The position numbers and the translations under genes are program-made. This document shows, piece after piece, positions 45,144-55,725 of a stretch of 64,000 nt of DNA (within the stretch, counting starts at the first letter, position 1; every line of letters starts with the position of its first letter). Location: positions 1,116,001-1,180,000 of the forward strand of contig MU385856.1 of NCBI GenBank assembly GCA_022497145.1, read 5' to 3'. The DNA comes from Rostrohypoxylon terebratum (Eukaryota > Ascomycota > Sordariomycetes > Xylariales > Hypoxylaceae). The notes below the pieces were generated by a model. It searched no databases. It saw only the letters and a program-made list of their open reading frames with translations, and was not told the DNA's origin.

Positions 45144-48100
45144 TCAGCCTTCCAAAGTTTGATGCAAAACATTGACGCGATAGCTCTCGCTACGTATCAA
45201 CAACTCTTCGTGTGAGCCCCTCTCAACACATCGTCCATCTTCAATCATGAAGATTACGTCGGCACGGCGGATTGTGTGTAGTCGATGCGCGATAGCCACC
45301 ACTGTTATACCCCGCGTTGCCTTCTCCAGCCCGTCCTGCAGCAACCTTTCCGATTCTGCATCTAAGGCGCTAGTTGACTCGTCCAGAAGTAGGAGACGTG
45401 GCTTTCGTACTAACGCTCTTGCGATGGAGAGTCGTTGTTTTTGGCCACCTGACAATTGCCCACCGCTAGGTCCACATTGTGTGTCGTAGCCGTCCGGCAA
45501 AGCTACGATAGTGTCGTGGATATTAGCCAACTTGCATGCTTCTTCGATGTCGGCATCTGACGGCTCTGTACCGGGACGTGCCCCGAGTGCGATGTTAAAC
45601 CGGATGCTACCGTCGAAGAGGACGCTATCTTGCGGCACTAGACCAATCTCGTCTCGAAAAATGGGTTCTTTCTTGGCCGAAATGTCTAGCCCGTCCACTT
45701 CGATGCTACCTGACTCAACACTGTACATGCGTTCCAGCAACGAGATGACCGTCGATTTACCAGCACCACTGGGTCCGACGAGAGCGCAGAATTGACCTGG
45801 GCGGATTTCGATATCTAGTCCCTTCAAAACTTGTCGATTTGGTCGTGCCGGGTACGAGAATCTTACTTGTTTGAAGCTCACTGCAATGCCTTGGCCATTC
45901 GATACCGCGCTTCTCTTGGATTCGATGGCAGCCTCCGGGTCACGAGAGTTCGAATTCTTGTCGGACAACGTTTTCGATGAACCTAAGTCGATGAGGTCGA
46001 AGATCTTCCCTGCCGACCTACCCGCTCTAGTGATCTCGGGCGCGAGTGTGAAAAGTTGACCCCAGAGCTGTGCACTGACAAGCAGCGCGACTAAGACGAT
46101 GAAGAATTGAACTTGAGTGTAGTGGCTTGCGATAATCTGTTTTGCTCCCCACCAGTAAATGAATGCATAAATGAGATTCGAAAGACTGAATGCGATGGCA
46201 AGAAAGAGATTGGCCCAAAGACTTGAACGGGTCATTTCCTTCCGCGGGGCCGAGAGCGAACGACGATATGTCCCCAGCACTTCATGTTCCAAGGATAGCG
46301 CAGCGACGGTCTTGATCGAGTTGACAGCTTCGACGGTGATACTGACAGACTTTGCGAAAGCTTTTTCGTGGCGCTCCGCAAAACGAGTAAGGATGCGAAT
46401 CTGCATGATCCCAGAGCCAAGCATAAGCGGTATCGTCGCAAGACAGACGATAGCAATTTTCCAGGCAATGATGAGTGTCAAGATAACAGCAGCCAGGAAA
46501 TTGACGCAGATGGAAAACGTAGAACCGATTATGGAGCCTGTCAGACCTTCAACGGCAGCCGAATCGCTTGTGATGTATGCCAACAACATCGAGGGTGTGC
46601 GATTCTCGGATTGGTGCCATTGAAGGTCTTGCTCGAACAGGGAACGGAAAGAGAGTATCCTGATCGTGTATAACACCTTTTGCGCAACCCAACCAAAGGC
46701 CGACCAGCTCACTCCATTGGCGAAGAATTCCGCAATAGCAAGTACCAAGAACATTAGGGCAAAGAAGCTCCCCGCCGTCCTGATGGAGTCCTCGGAGTTG
46801 CAAGGGCTAAGAGCGCCAATCGTGTGTCCGAAAATCAGCGCTGATCCCGAATAAGTACCGCCAACAATCACGGACGCGAACAGCGCAACGAAAAGCCAAA
46901 ATAGATGTGGTCGAGTTACAGAGGTCATGCTCTTGATTGTGGCCCATGTAGGTCGTGATTTCTCTGGTGCTTTCTCTTCTTTTTCTGTCGCTTCAGCTCC
47001 ATCCACAATTTCTTCCTGGGTTTTCTCTTTGGCGATTGTAAGGGACTCAGATACCTTTTCTATGTCGATTCCCGAATGATTCGTTTCCTTCGATAGGCTC
47101 CCCTTGGCAGTGCTAATGCTCGAGGTTTCCGAACCCACGTTTTGTAACCGGACAAGAGCAGCATAATCACCATCCTTCGCCATAAGATCGAGGTGGCGGC
47201 CCTGTTCTATGACCCTTCCATTTCGCATAACGACAATGTTGTCAGCATTTTTCACCGTCGCTAAGCGATGTGCGATCGACACGACTGTCCTACCCACGCA
47301 GACCTTTTCGATGGCGCCCTGGATACGTTGTTCACTCGCAGAATCGAGAGATGATGTCGCTTCATCCAGAATAAGAATCTTGGGGTCCTTGACAAGAGCT
47401 CTTGCTAGTGCCACTCGTTGCTTTTGTCCACCACTTAATAGGTCACCATTCGGGCCAACAACTGTGCCAAGCCCGTATTCCAAATTTCCCAGGAAGACTT
47501 CAGCGTCGGCAAGATTCGCTGCTCGTTGGACCTTTTTTACGATTTCAAGTGCTTGGTCTCCATGAGCCTCTGCCGCGGCTATTATATCTTGCCCATCTCG
47601 CACAGACTTTGCTACCAGGGATAGTTGAGTTCCCAAAAGAACTGTCTGCAGGGACGCATGCTCCGGACGAGACGAATTCACAAGGCCAAGAGCGATGTTC
47701 TCCAAAACCGATCGATCCAAAAGCAAGGGATCTTGCTGAACGAGTCCGATGAAACTCCGTAGTTGGCGCACGTTGGCCTCGCAGATATTTCGACCATCTA
47801 CGTACACAATCCCCTGGTCTGGGTCATATAGTCGAGTGAGCAAACCGGCGATCGTAGACTTTCCGCTGCCAGATAAACCGACGACTGCCGTATGTTGGCC
47901 TGCTGGCAAGTGAAGCGAGACACCTTGGATCACTGGAACATCAGGTCGAGATGGGTAGGTGAAATCCACGTTTTCAAGTTTGATGTCGCCCGAAAATGAT
48001 TCAAAATCGTTACCCTGCAAAGGAACCGTACCGTCGATTTTAGACTGACGTTCCATATCCACCTCTAGTTTCTCCAATGCTGCTGTGGCGGAGCCGAAGA

Positions 48101-49305
48101 GTTGAAGGTAAGGTGATATCTGACTGAGCACAAGGGAGGCTGGAAAGTCAATTTGAGATGATCATGTTCTTCGCATGGGGGAAACTTACCATCAACAAGA
48201 AGAAAGATGATTGTGTATACCGTGCCAACCGTCACTCCCTCTGTTCGGCCTCCAACAACATCTGCGATGATCTTGCTTCCCTGCCAATATGCCAGCCCGC
48301 TTGCTGCGAAAGCAATGAAATAGAGTAATCCAGATTGCACTGCTGTTACCATAGCTTTCTTCGACCCATTTGTCTTTGCTGCGACAAGTTCCTTGGAAAA
48401 TTTCTCTTCTAGTCGATCGTTGGCTCTGAACGCATGCACAACCATTACATTGGACAAGCTCTCCAAGGCGATAGATGATGCCGCCGCAACATGCTGCGAA
48501 GCTAAGGCAGAGTATTTTCCGATGAAATGGCCACCAACAAGGGACATCAACATAAACGCGGGGACCAACGAAACCAAGATACCGGCCAGTCTGGCGTCCT
48601 TGATAAATGCCACGATATAGGAAGTTATGAACATGGAGAGAGAACCCAAGTACACGCCGACTTTCTCTGATGTGCCGCTTTTTATGATGTTGATGTCAGC
48701 ACTTAGACGGGAAGAAACTTCTCCAGCTGGTAACTTGTCGAAGAATGATACTTCCTGGCGAAGCAGGGAACGAAAATATCGATCTCGTAATCGATGAGCA
48801 AGTCGTTCGCCGAATAAATTGAATGACACGATATAGATGTAAACGAGAGCCATCTGAGCTAGAGCGCAAGCCATTACTAGCAGGACCTTGGAGTTGACCG
48901 AGGCCTGGTACTCGGCAGGCGAGATCGATTCTTGGGATGCACATGTTGCAGAGTCAAGGTCGTCCAACAACTGTCCAAACAGAATCCCGAGAAGTGGAAA
49001 CGGTATACCAGCTGCGATTGAGGAGATTGCACCGACTATCAACAGTGCAATATCTGCTTTGCTCGGTTCGGCGCAAGTGAGAAGACGGAAATATCCTAAG
49101 AGGCCTCGCGCAGCCTTCAGATTCTATCAGTTAGTTTCTGTCGATCGCTGTTTATGTGGTAGGTTGGAAACTGGTGATTTACATGTGACGCCTTTCCCCC
49201 AATTCTTTTAAAAATCGAACCATTTCCACTTCCGTTGTCGCTCGAGCCATTGCCGCTCTGCGCGACATCCGTTGCGGGATCTGAGGTATTAGAATCCTTC
49301 GCCAT
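45144..49305 (-). CDS. Full-size ABCB (MDR-type) ABC transporter, SitT-like candidate
   Basis: Three exons, 49305-49183, 49123-48190 and 48139-45144, give 1350 residues. Introns are 59 and 50 bp with consistent phases. Layout is TMD1-NBD1-TMD2-NBD2. NBD1 has Walker A GLSGSGKST (about 440), Q-loop VQQDP, signature LSGGQKQR (about 587) and Walker B ILILDEATSSLD. NBD2 has GPSGAGKST, VPQDS, LSGGQKQR and LLLLDESTSALD. Both sites therefore look catalytically complete. The Q-loop-to-signature stretch of NBD1 is unusually long. It should sit in the plasma membrane and export small molecules or peptides. It shares a divergent promoter with a siderophore-type MFS gene containing two ATCWGATAA motifs; in Aspergillus fumigatus an ABCB transporter (SitT) also sits in a siderophore cluster. 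That functional link is inference. Confidence 0.9.
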
Positions 49306-49943
49306 CTAGAAGTCTGTAGTTCGAAAGACGTGTAGTACGCGCACTCAGAGAACTCGGGAAGAACAGAGCTTCAAACATGGCAACACGATTTTCGAGAACT
49401 TTAGAGATTTTTCCATTTCTCCTCCATCTCCTCAACGGGCCCAACCCCATAAGGTTGGGTCCACTCGGTAGCATGGCGTCCCGCAATCAATTCCCAATAC
49501 TACTATATTACAGCACTATCCATACTTTCCATGGGGATACGAGGCTAAAAGGCTAGAATTGCTAAAATTGAGCCAAGGGCCGGAGCCCACAAGACAAATA
49601 ACGAAAGGAGTCCTTCTCATTTCGGCGAGTTTGCGTCGGTATTTATTATGCAACAGTTTCTATGATGTAACGCAAACACCAAGATGAAGAGAGTACAAAT
49701 AGGTACACTCGCAAGAGTCGGGTACAATAGGTACAACAAGTACGAGGTAGGGGAGTATTCAAGCACGTTAGGGATCCATCACGGATAAGTTGGGATACTA
49801 GTTGGTATGGCAGGATGGTTCCAAGGTTACTTATTGCGTATTAGGGATGCCCTGGCTCCGAGGACGGGGACAATTGCAGCGACTAACCTTGGTGAAGTAG
49901 GTCCCGGTCAAAGATGGCTTGTTTCAAGGTCTTGGTATGCAGC

Positions 49944-49952
49944 ATCTGATAA
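49944..49952 (+). promoter_or_regulatory. ATCTGATAA, SreA-type GATA site
   Basis: Exact match to ATCWGATAA, the consensus of iron-responsive GATA repressors (SreA, SRE, Urbs1, Sfu1). It is 649 bp upstream of the SIT start and 639 bp upstream of the ABC transporter start. Binding is inferred from the motif and gene content. Confidence 0.6.
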
Positions 49953-50033
49953 GATTTCCGGCACTAATCCGTGATAGGACGTGGATCCTTGCTTTATTCC
50001 ATTTTATTTTATTACTACAGATGTATTACTGAC

Positions 50034-50042
50034 TTATCTGAT
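50034..50042 (-). promoter_or_regulatory. ATCAGATAA (reverse), SreA-type GATA site
   Basis: TTATCTGAT on the plus strand, the reverse complement of ATCAGATAA. It lies 90 bp from the first site in the same divergent promoter. Confidence 0.6.
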
Positions 50043-50600
50043 GGCGCTAGTGTCCGCGCTACTGATCTTCGACCCACAAGGACAACACATCGGTTTCTTT
50101 GGAAGGGTGATGGGGTGGCTTCTACGTTCATTTTACCGCGTTAAGTTCAGACGGATGCGACAAGATTTGGGTTTAGGTTATTAGAGTTTCTCTACCTTAA
50201 CCGTCCCGGAGACGTACCTGCCTACTATCCAGATCGCCTCATGTGATACTTTGGATTGAATCAGCTGGATGTTTTTTTGGAACATGAGATTCTTTTGTAT
50301 TACCATTCAGTCTTAAATGTTTTTTTTTACGATATCGTACGCGCAAGACTTGTAAGACAACCCCTATGTCTAAGCCCCGCCGGGCTCAAGCTACGGGAAT
50401 AAGGCGCCAAAACACCCCCGTGTGTGTCTTTGCCCTGTTTAGGGAGAGCTGAAATCCTACCAGCTGACATGGTACATGGTGGCCTGATGACCGTATCTGT
50501 TTACCTAGAATTTTGGGACATACACACTTCTTTTTTTTATAGAAACCAACGCACCCTGCTGTGTATTACTACCTTACCCTTTTCCTTTTGAGGTTTTGAC

Positions 50601-52575
50601 ATGTCAAACCTCCATCGACGTGTTGCCGGTACCCCATCTTCATCCTCCAATATGGAAGACAGCAGCAGCCAGGAGCCGCTGTTAGGGCGAGAATTAAGTA
50701 ACGGCGAAGGTAGCAGTCATAACCGGAGAGGTTCGTACGGATCTAATTCAAGCAAAGATGATGCGGTAGTCACTGTCGACCCGGAAGAAGACCAAGAGGC
50801 ACCGGATGCCCCCGTGCAAAATGGCATCAGACAGGCCGACGCTATTAACCAGGTCTGGTCGAAAGCTGCGCTCATCTTAGCGTACTGCTTGTGAGTCGTA
50901 ACCACAACATTAGAACCGAGTGAAATATCGCAATTGAGGTCGCAGTCTCTTGCTGACTATTTTATCGTGATGTAGCATCTTCTTGTGCTCGTTTGCGAAT
51001 ACCCTTCAATACCAGATCATGTCGAACTTGATGCCATACGTCGTCAGCGAGTTTAGCGCTCATTCTTTGATACCGACAATCGGGATAGTGGCGTCTATAA
51101 TGAGCGGCATCTTGAAATTACCCATAGCCAAGATGATCGATTCCTGGGGCCGTCCCCAAGGTCTTGCAGCTATGATCGCGCTTGCGACACTTGGTCTCGT
51201 GCTAATGGCCGCTTGCCGGGATGTCCAGACTTACGCAGCGGCAGAAGTCATTTATCAAGTCGGAATCAGCGGCTTCACCTACATTCTCGATATAATCATC
51301 GCCGACACCTCATCCTTGAGAGACCGAACTCTCGCGTTCGCATTTAACTCTTCGCCGACTCTAATTACGACGTTTGTTGGTCCTATCATTGCAAAGGCGT
51401 TTTTGGAAGGAAGCAGTTGGCGATGGGCCTTCGGATTTTCCGCGATACTCTTTGTTGTGCTCTCGGTGCCGATTCTTTCCATCTTAGCCATTAATGCTCG
51501 AAAAGCTAGAATTTTAGGTCTTCTTTCCGATACTTCCGCCAAACGACCATGGAATATTTCGCGATTGCGGCAATCGTTGATTGATTTTGACGGTACGTTT
51601 GCGACCTGTCCGCTGAGTCCCACCACGTTAGCAGATGGCTAATTTCTAGTAGCTGTGGGGATGTTTCTCGCCGCCGGCGGGTTGACCTTAATTCTTGTAC
51701 CATTTTCGCTGCACGGTGCGTCGGCCTCCTACAATAGTTCGGTCGCCATTACCCCTATATTCGGTATCATATTCCTGATTGGTTTCGGCATCCACGAACG
51801 CAAAGCAAAGCGACCATTTATACGATTCTCGCTCCTTTGCTCCAGAAACGTAGCTGGTTCTGCCCTACTATCCATTACGATTTTCATCGCTTATTTCGCG
51901 TGGGACGGCTACTATACGTCGTACTTACAAGTCGTGCACAACTTGAACGTCGCCCAAGCCGGATTTGTCGGGCACATCTACGGTATCGGTTCGTGTATCT
52001 GGGCCGTGGTTGTTGGGTACCTGATCAGAAGGTCGGACAGATTCAAGTGGCTCGCCTTGGCTGCTCTACCGGTACATTTATTGGGTGGCGCATTAATGAT
52101 TGTCTTCCGAAAACCCGACACCAATATCGCGTGGGTTATCATGTGCCAAATCCTGATCACAATTGGTGGTAGCACTCTAGTCATGTGCGAGCAAATAGCC
52201 GTTCAGGCTGTCGCAAGCCACGCAGAGCTGGCCTCTGTCATGGCTATCCTAGGGCTGGCTTACTATATCGGCTCAGCAATTGGCAATTCTCTAAGTGGCG
52301 CGATCTGGAACACGACGCTCCCACGATTGCTTACTAAATTATTACCGGAATTCTCGCCTGAAGAACTGGTTCATCTTGGGCAAGATTTAAAGATGCAATT
52401 AAGCTACCCCTTGGGTAGCCCGACGCGCAACGCTATTATTACAGCTTATGGCGAGGCCCAAAGACGCATGTGCATTACAGGGACGTTGATATCACTCTTC
52501 GAAATATTTGCAGTGAGTATATGGAGGGACGTCAGAGTGAGCCAGTCCAAGCAAGTTAAAGGAACTGTGCTGTGA
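50601..52575 (+). CDS. Siderophore iron transporter (MFS, SIT/ARN family)
   Basis: Three exons, 50601-50890, 50976-51592 and 51650-52575, give 610 residues; introns are 85 and 57 bp. A long hydrophilic Ser/Asp-rich N-terminus (about 1-85) precedes 12-14 membrane helices. SIT-family landmarks are ANTLQYQIMSNLMPYVVSEF and AHSLIPTIGIVASIMSGILK in the first helices, then GFTYILDIIIADTSSLRDR and LAFAFNSSPTLITTFVGP. This distinguishes it from generic MFS drug pumps. Such carriers import ferric siderophores by proton symport at the plasma or vesicle membrane. Two ATCWGATAA motifs in its promoter fit iron repression. It is divergent from the ABC transporter and followed, same strand, by the acyl-CoA ligase. 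The ligand (own or foreign siderophore) cannot be read from the sequence. Confidence 0.9.
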
Positions 52576-53929
52576 CCGGTCTGTTGATGACTTATGACGT
52601 AGGTATCATATATAGATCTCCGATCGTGGCGTATATTACATTGGAGATATAGGCGTATGCGTATGCTTGCGACGGCGTAACGTAACGTGTTCGAGGCATT
52701 GGAATACGACGTGTTAGTGTAAGACTTGATACTATACAACACTTGCAAGGCTTTTCAACATTGTGAAGTTATTGAAAAAAACATCAATTCTACATGGCCA
52801 CGGCAGAGCTAACCGCTTGGCCCACCGTAATTATGTACAATATGAAACCGAACACGATTTAAGCCAGAAACGGGAAACTTGGCTACAGCATTATCTTGGA
52901 CTATGCTAATTAGGTAATTACATCGGTGGATCTATCAGGGAACGAAAATGCTGCAGAGTATATGGAAGTACCGCCTAGGTACCTTTGTGTATACCCTCCA
53001 CGCATAGATTTCCTTCTAGGGCAGGTAAGACAAGGCCCTCATAACTGATCCGGCAGGTTGGGCGTTCCACTCCAGTGGCAATGGCCACTAAATGCCCTTC
53101 ACATGCTCCGATCTCGCAACCCAATCCACGATGCTGCGGACCCAGGGACGGTCACGATTGGTTGGTCATTTCGGGATTCCCTTTGATTGATCTTATCAGA
53201 TCCGATGATTAGATTTCCTGTTCCCCCGTTGCGACCCACAGGCATCAATGTTGGACAAAGCCGGTCCCAGAAAAATCTGGTGGCACCACACACATGGACC
53301 GGGGAGGTAAATTTTTTTGCTCGGCCGCTACCCATACTCGGTTATTACCTCTCTCGGTTTCAATGCGCTTGTCTTTTATTAGACTCGTCTTACGTACGGA
53401 TACCACCTATCGAGATGCCTCGTGTCTTGGGGTGGGCCGTGTTTTTTCGAGACGATGGGTAGGTAGCTGAGGAAGGGCAATTATCGAGTCGAGAGGGTCT
53501 TTTTCTCCCTTCTCATCTCGTTCGGACTATGTGTTTCTAGTCATTCAAGTTTCGTCAAGGATCGACCGCTAAGCGTTGAACACATATCCGAACTCTCGAC
53601 GTTAGTGCCTAGCGAGCTGCCGCGGCGGCCGAGAAACTTGGTACGCGAAGTTGTATTGGGACATTCGATGACAGGGTGGCTGGGTGACTGCAACTAACGC
53701 AGGCTGCATGGATGCGGAGATCGGAACCTGCATGTCTGGTTAGTTCCCTCTCACGACATTCTTTGGAATCTTCGAAAGGAAGATCAAGGCAACGCTAGAC
53801 CCTGACTCTTCTATTCCCATACATAGCTCGAGTACGTAGCGAAGATTCCGATAGGAGGAGTGGTCTTGTGTATCTTTACACTGCCCCGAGACAAATCTCA
53901 CATCCTCTGACCGTCAACGACCCTTCGAG
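52576..53929. other. Intergenic region with one GATA-type site
   Basis: 3' flank of the SIT gene and long promoter of the ligase, including the ATCWGATAA motif at 53192-53200. Overlapping open frames at 53099-53462 on both strands lack support. Confidence 0.4.
53192..53200 (-). promoter_or_regulatory. ATCTGATAA (reverse), SreA-type GATA site
   Basis: TTATCA GAT on the plus strand, an exact reverse ATCWGATAA, 730 bp upstream of the acyl-CoA ligase start. It is the third copy in 3.3 kb. Confidence 0.55.
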
Positions 53930-55725
53930 ATGTCTACACAACCACTTGTTACCTCTTCCATGCCAGAACCTCAATTTCAGAGGCAGAAGTTGTCATATCT
54001 GGAAGGACCAGTAGATCCTCCGTTGGTAGATCTAACGCTCGGCGAGCTGTTAGATTTACAATGTCAACACCATGGAAGTCAAGAGTGTATCGTGACACCA
54101 TGGACGAGCGCTAGGTGGACGTATAATGAGCTGAACCAGCAGAGCTCACAGCTGGCAAGGTCATTGATGTCGCTCGGTATTGGAGTTGGTGATCGTGTTG
54201 GTATCATGGCTGGGAATTGCGAACAGTATGCCGCCGTCTTCTTCGCCGTTACGCGGATTGGTGCCATTCTCGTCATTCTAAACAACACTTACACGCCAAC
54301 AGAGGCGATGTACGCATTGAAATTCTCTGGTAAGTCTCTCTAGGTCAATTCATAGACTCGATGTTTGATTTAATCACTAAACACCCTCTAGATTGCAAAG
54401 TTTTCTTCACAACGAAAAAGATCGGAAGAAGCGACAACACCAAGATACTAGCAGAACTCGCCAAGGAAAAGCAAAGCCCCAACATCGTGATTCTAAGAGG
54501 CGAGTCGGGATCTTACCCGACGTATGCGGACCTCATCAAGCAAGGCCGCGGCATAAGCCCAGAAGACGTGAACCGCGTGAGCAAGAAGGTGCTCGCGCAC
54601 AATGTCTGCAACTTACAATTCACGAGCGGCACAACAGGTCTCCCGAAGGCGGCTATGCTCACGCACCATAACATCGTGAACAACGCGCGCTTCATCGGCG
54701 ACCGCATGCGCCTGACGCCCGACGACATCCTGTGCTGCCCGCCGCCGCTCTTCCACTGCTTCGGCCTGGTGCTGGGCATGATGGCGGTGATCACGCACGG
54801 CGCCAAGATCGTGTATCCGGAGGAAACCTTCGACCCGGCGGCCGTGCTGCGCGCCATCTCCGACGAGCGGTGCACCGCCGTCCACGGCGTGCCGGCTATG
54901 TTCGACACGCTGTTCAGCCTCGAGCCGCCGCCGGGCTTCAACTGCGATAACCTGCGCACGGGCATCATCGCCGGCGCTCCCGTGCCGCGGTACCTCATGG
55001 AGCTGCTCGTCGACCGCTTCGGCATGACAGAGTTCACGAGTAGCTATGGGCTGACGGAGGCTAGCCCGACGTGCTTCAACGCGTTTACCGATGACGCGAT
55101 CGAGAGGCGGTTGACGACGGTGGGGACGCTGATGCCGCATGCGAGGGCGAAGATCGTGGACCACGACGGGAATATTGTGCCAATTGGCCAGCGTGGGGAA
55201 TTATGCATTGCTGGGTACCAGCTACAGGCCGGGTACTGGAATAACTCCGAGAAAACAGCCGAAGTGATGGTGCGCGACGCGGAAGGCGTCCTATGGCTGA
55301 GGACTGGCGACGAGGCCGTCTTCGATGATGCGGGGTACTGCAGTATTACCGGCAGGTTCAAGGATATCATTATTCGGGGCGGCGAGAACATATACCCCCT
55401 CGAGATCGAGGAGCGGCTGCTGAAGCACCCAAAGATTTCCAGGGCCGTGGTTACTGGGCTCAAGGATGCGCATTACGGAGAGGTTGTAGGCGCGTTCTTG
55501 GAGTTGGTGGAGGAGGGAGATGCGAAGAGACCGACTGGCCAGGAGGTCAGGGAGTGGGTTCAGCTGAAGCTGGGACGACATAAGGCGCCCACCCACGTGT
55601 TTTGGCTCGGCCAGGCGGGCATACCGAAGGAGGTGCCGCTCACGGGAAGCGGGAAGGTGAAGAAGTTCGAGATGGCGAGGTTTGGGGAGGAGATCCTTAG
55701 GACAAGAAGGTTAGAGAAGCTGTAA
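53930..55725 (+). CDS. Acyl-CoA ligase (ANL superfamily), ACSF2/SidI-like
   Basis: Two exons, 53930-54329 and 54392-55725, give 577 residues; the 62-bp intron joins in phase 1 as KFSDCKVFFTT. The adenylation core is intact: P-loop FTSGTTGLPKAAMLTHHN (about 208-225), PLFHCFGLVLGMM, IIAGAPVP, SSYGLTEASP, the ATP-binding WLRTGDEAVFDDAGY, hinge GRFKDIIIRGGENIYPLEIE and the C-terminal lysine of PLTGSGKVKKFEM. Enzymes of this type activate a carboxylic acid with ATP and pass it to CoA. Position next to a SIT carrier and the ATCWGATAA site make SidI, the mevalonyl-CoA ligase of extracellular siderophore synthesis, a reasonable candidate. A medium-chain fatty acyl-CoA ligase is the alternative. The C-terminus EKL is not a canonical PTS1. 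The middle of exon 2 is strikingly GC-rich. Confidence 0.88.

Larger units (their letters stand above)
49306..50600. promoter_or_regulatory. Shared divergent promoter of the ABC and SIT genes
   Basis: 1.3 kb between two start codons facing away from one another, with two ATCWGATAA sites near the middle (49944-49952 and 50034-50042). A 47-codon frame from ATG 50041 (ending at 50184) has a basic, partly hydrophobic product but overlaps one site. I regard it as doubtful. Confidence 0.55.

Noticed and set aside
50041..50184. 47-codon ORF with hydrophobic start and basic tail (GFFGRVMGWLLRSFYRVKF)
   Set aside because: Overlaps a GATA-type site in the ABC/SIT promoter and has no known family. It could be real but is not supported.
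53187..53462. 91-codon plus-strand frame upstream of the acyl-CoA ligase
   Set aside because: Overlaps an equally open minus frame and contains a regulatory-type motif; no homology features.
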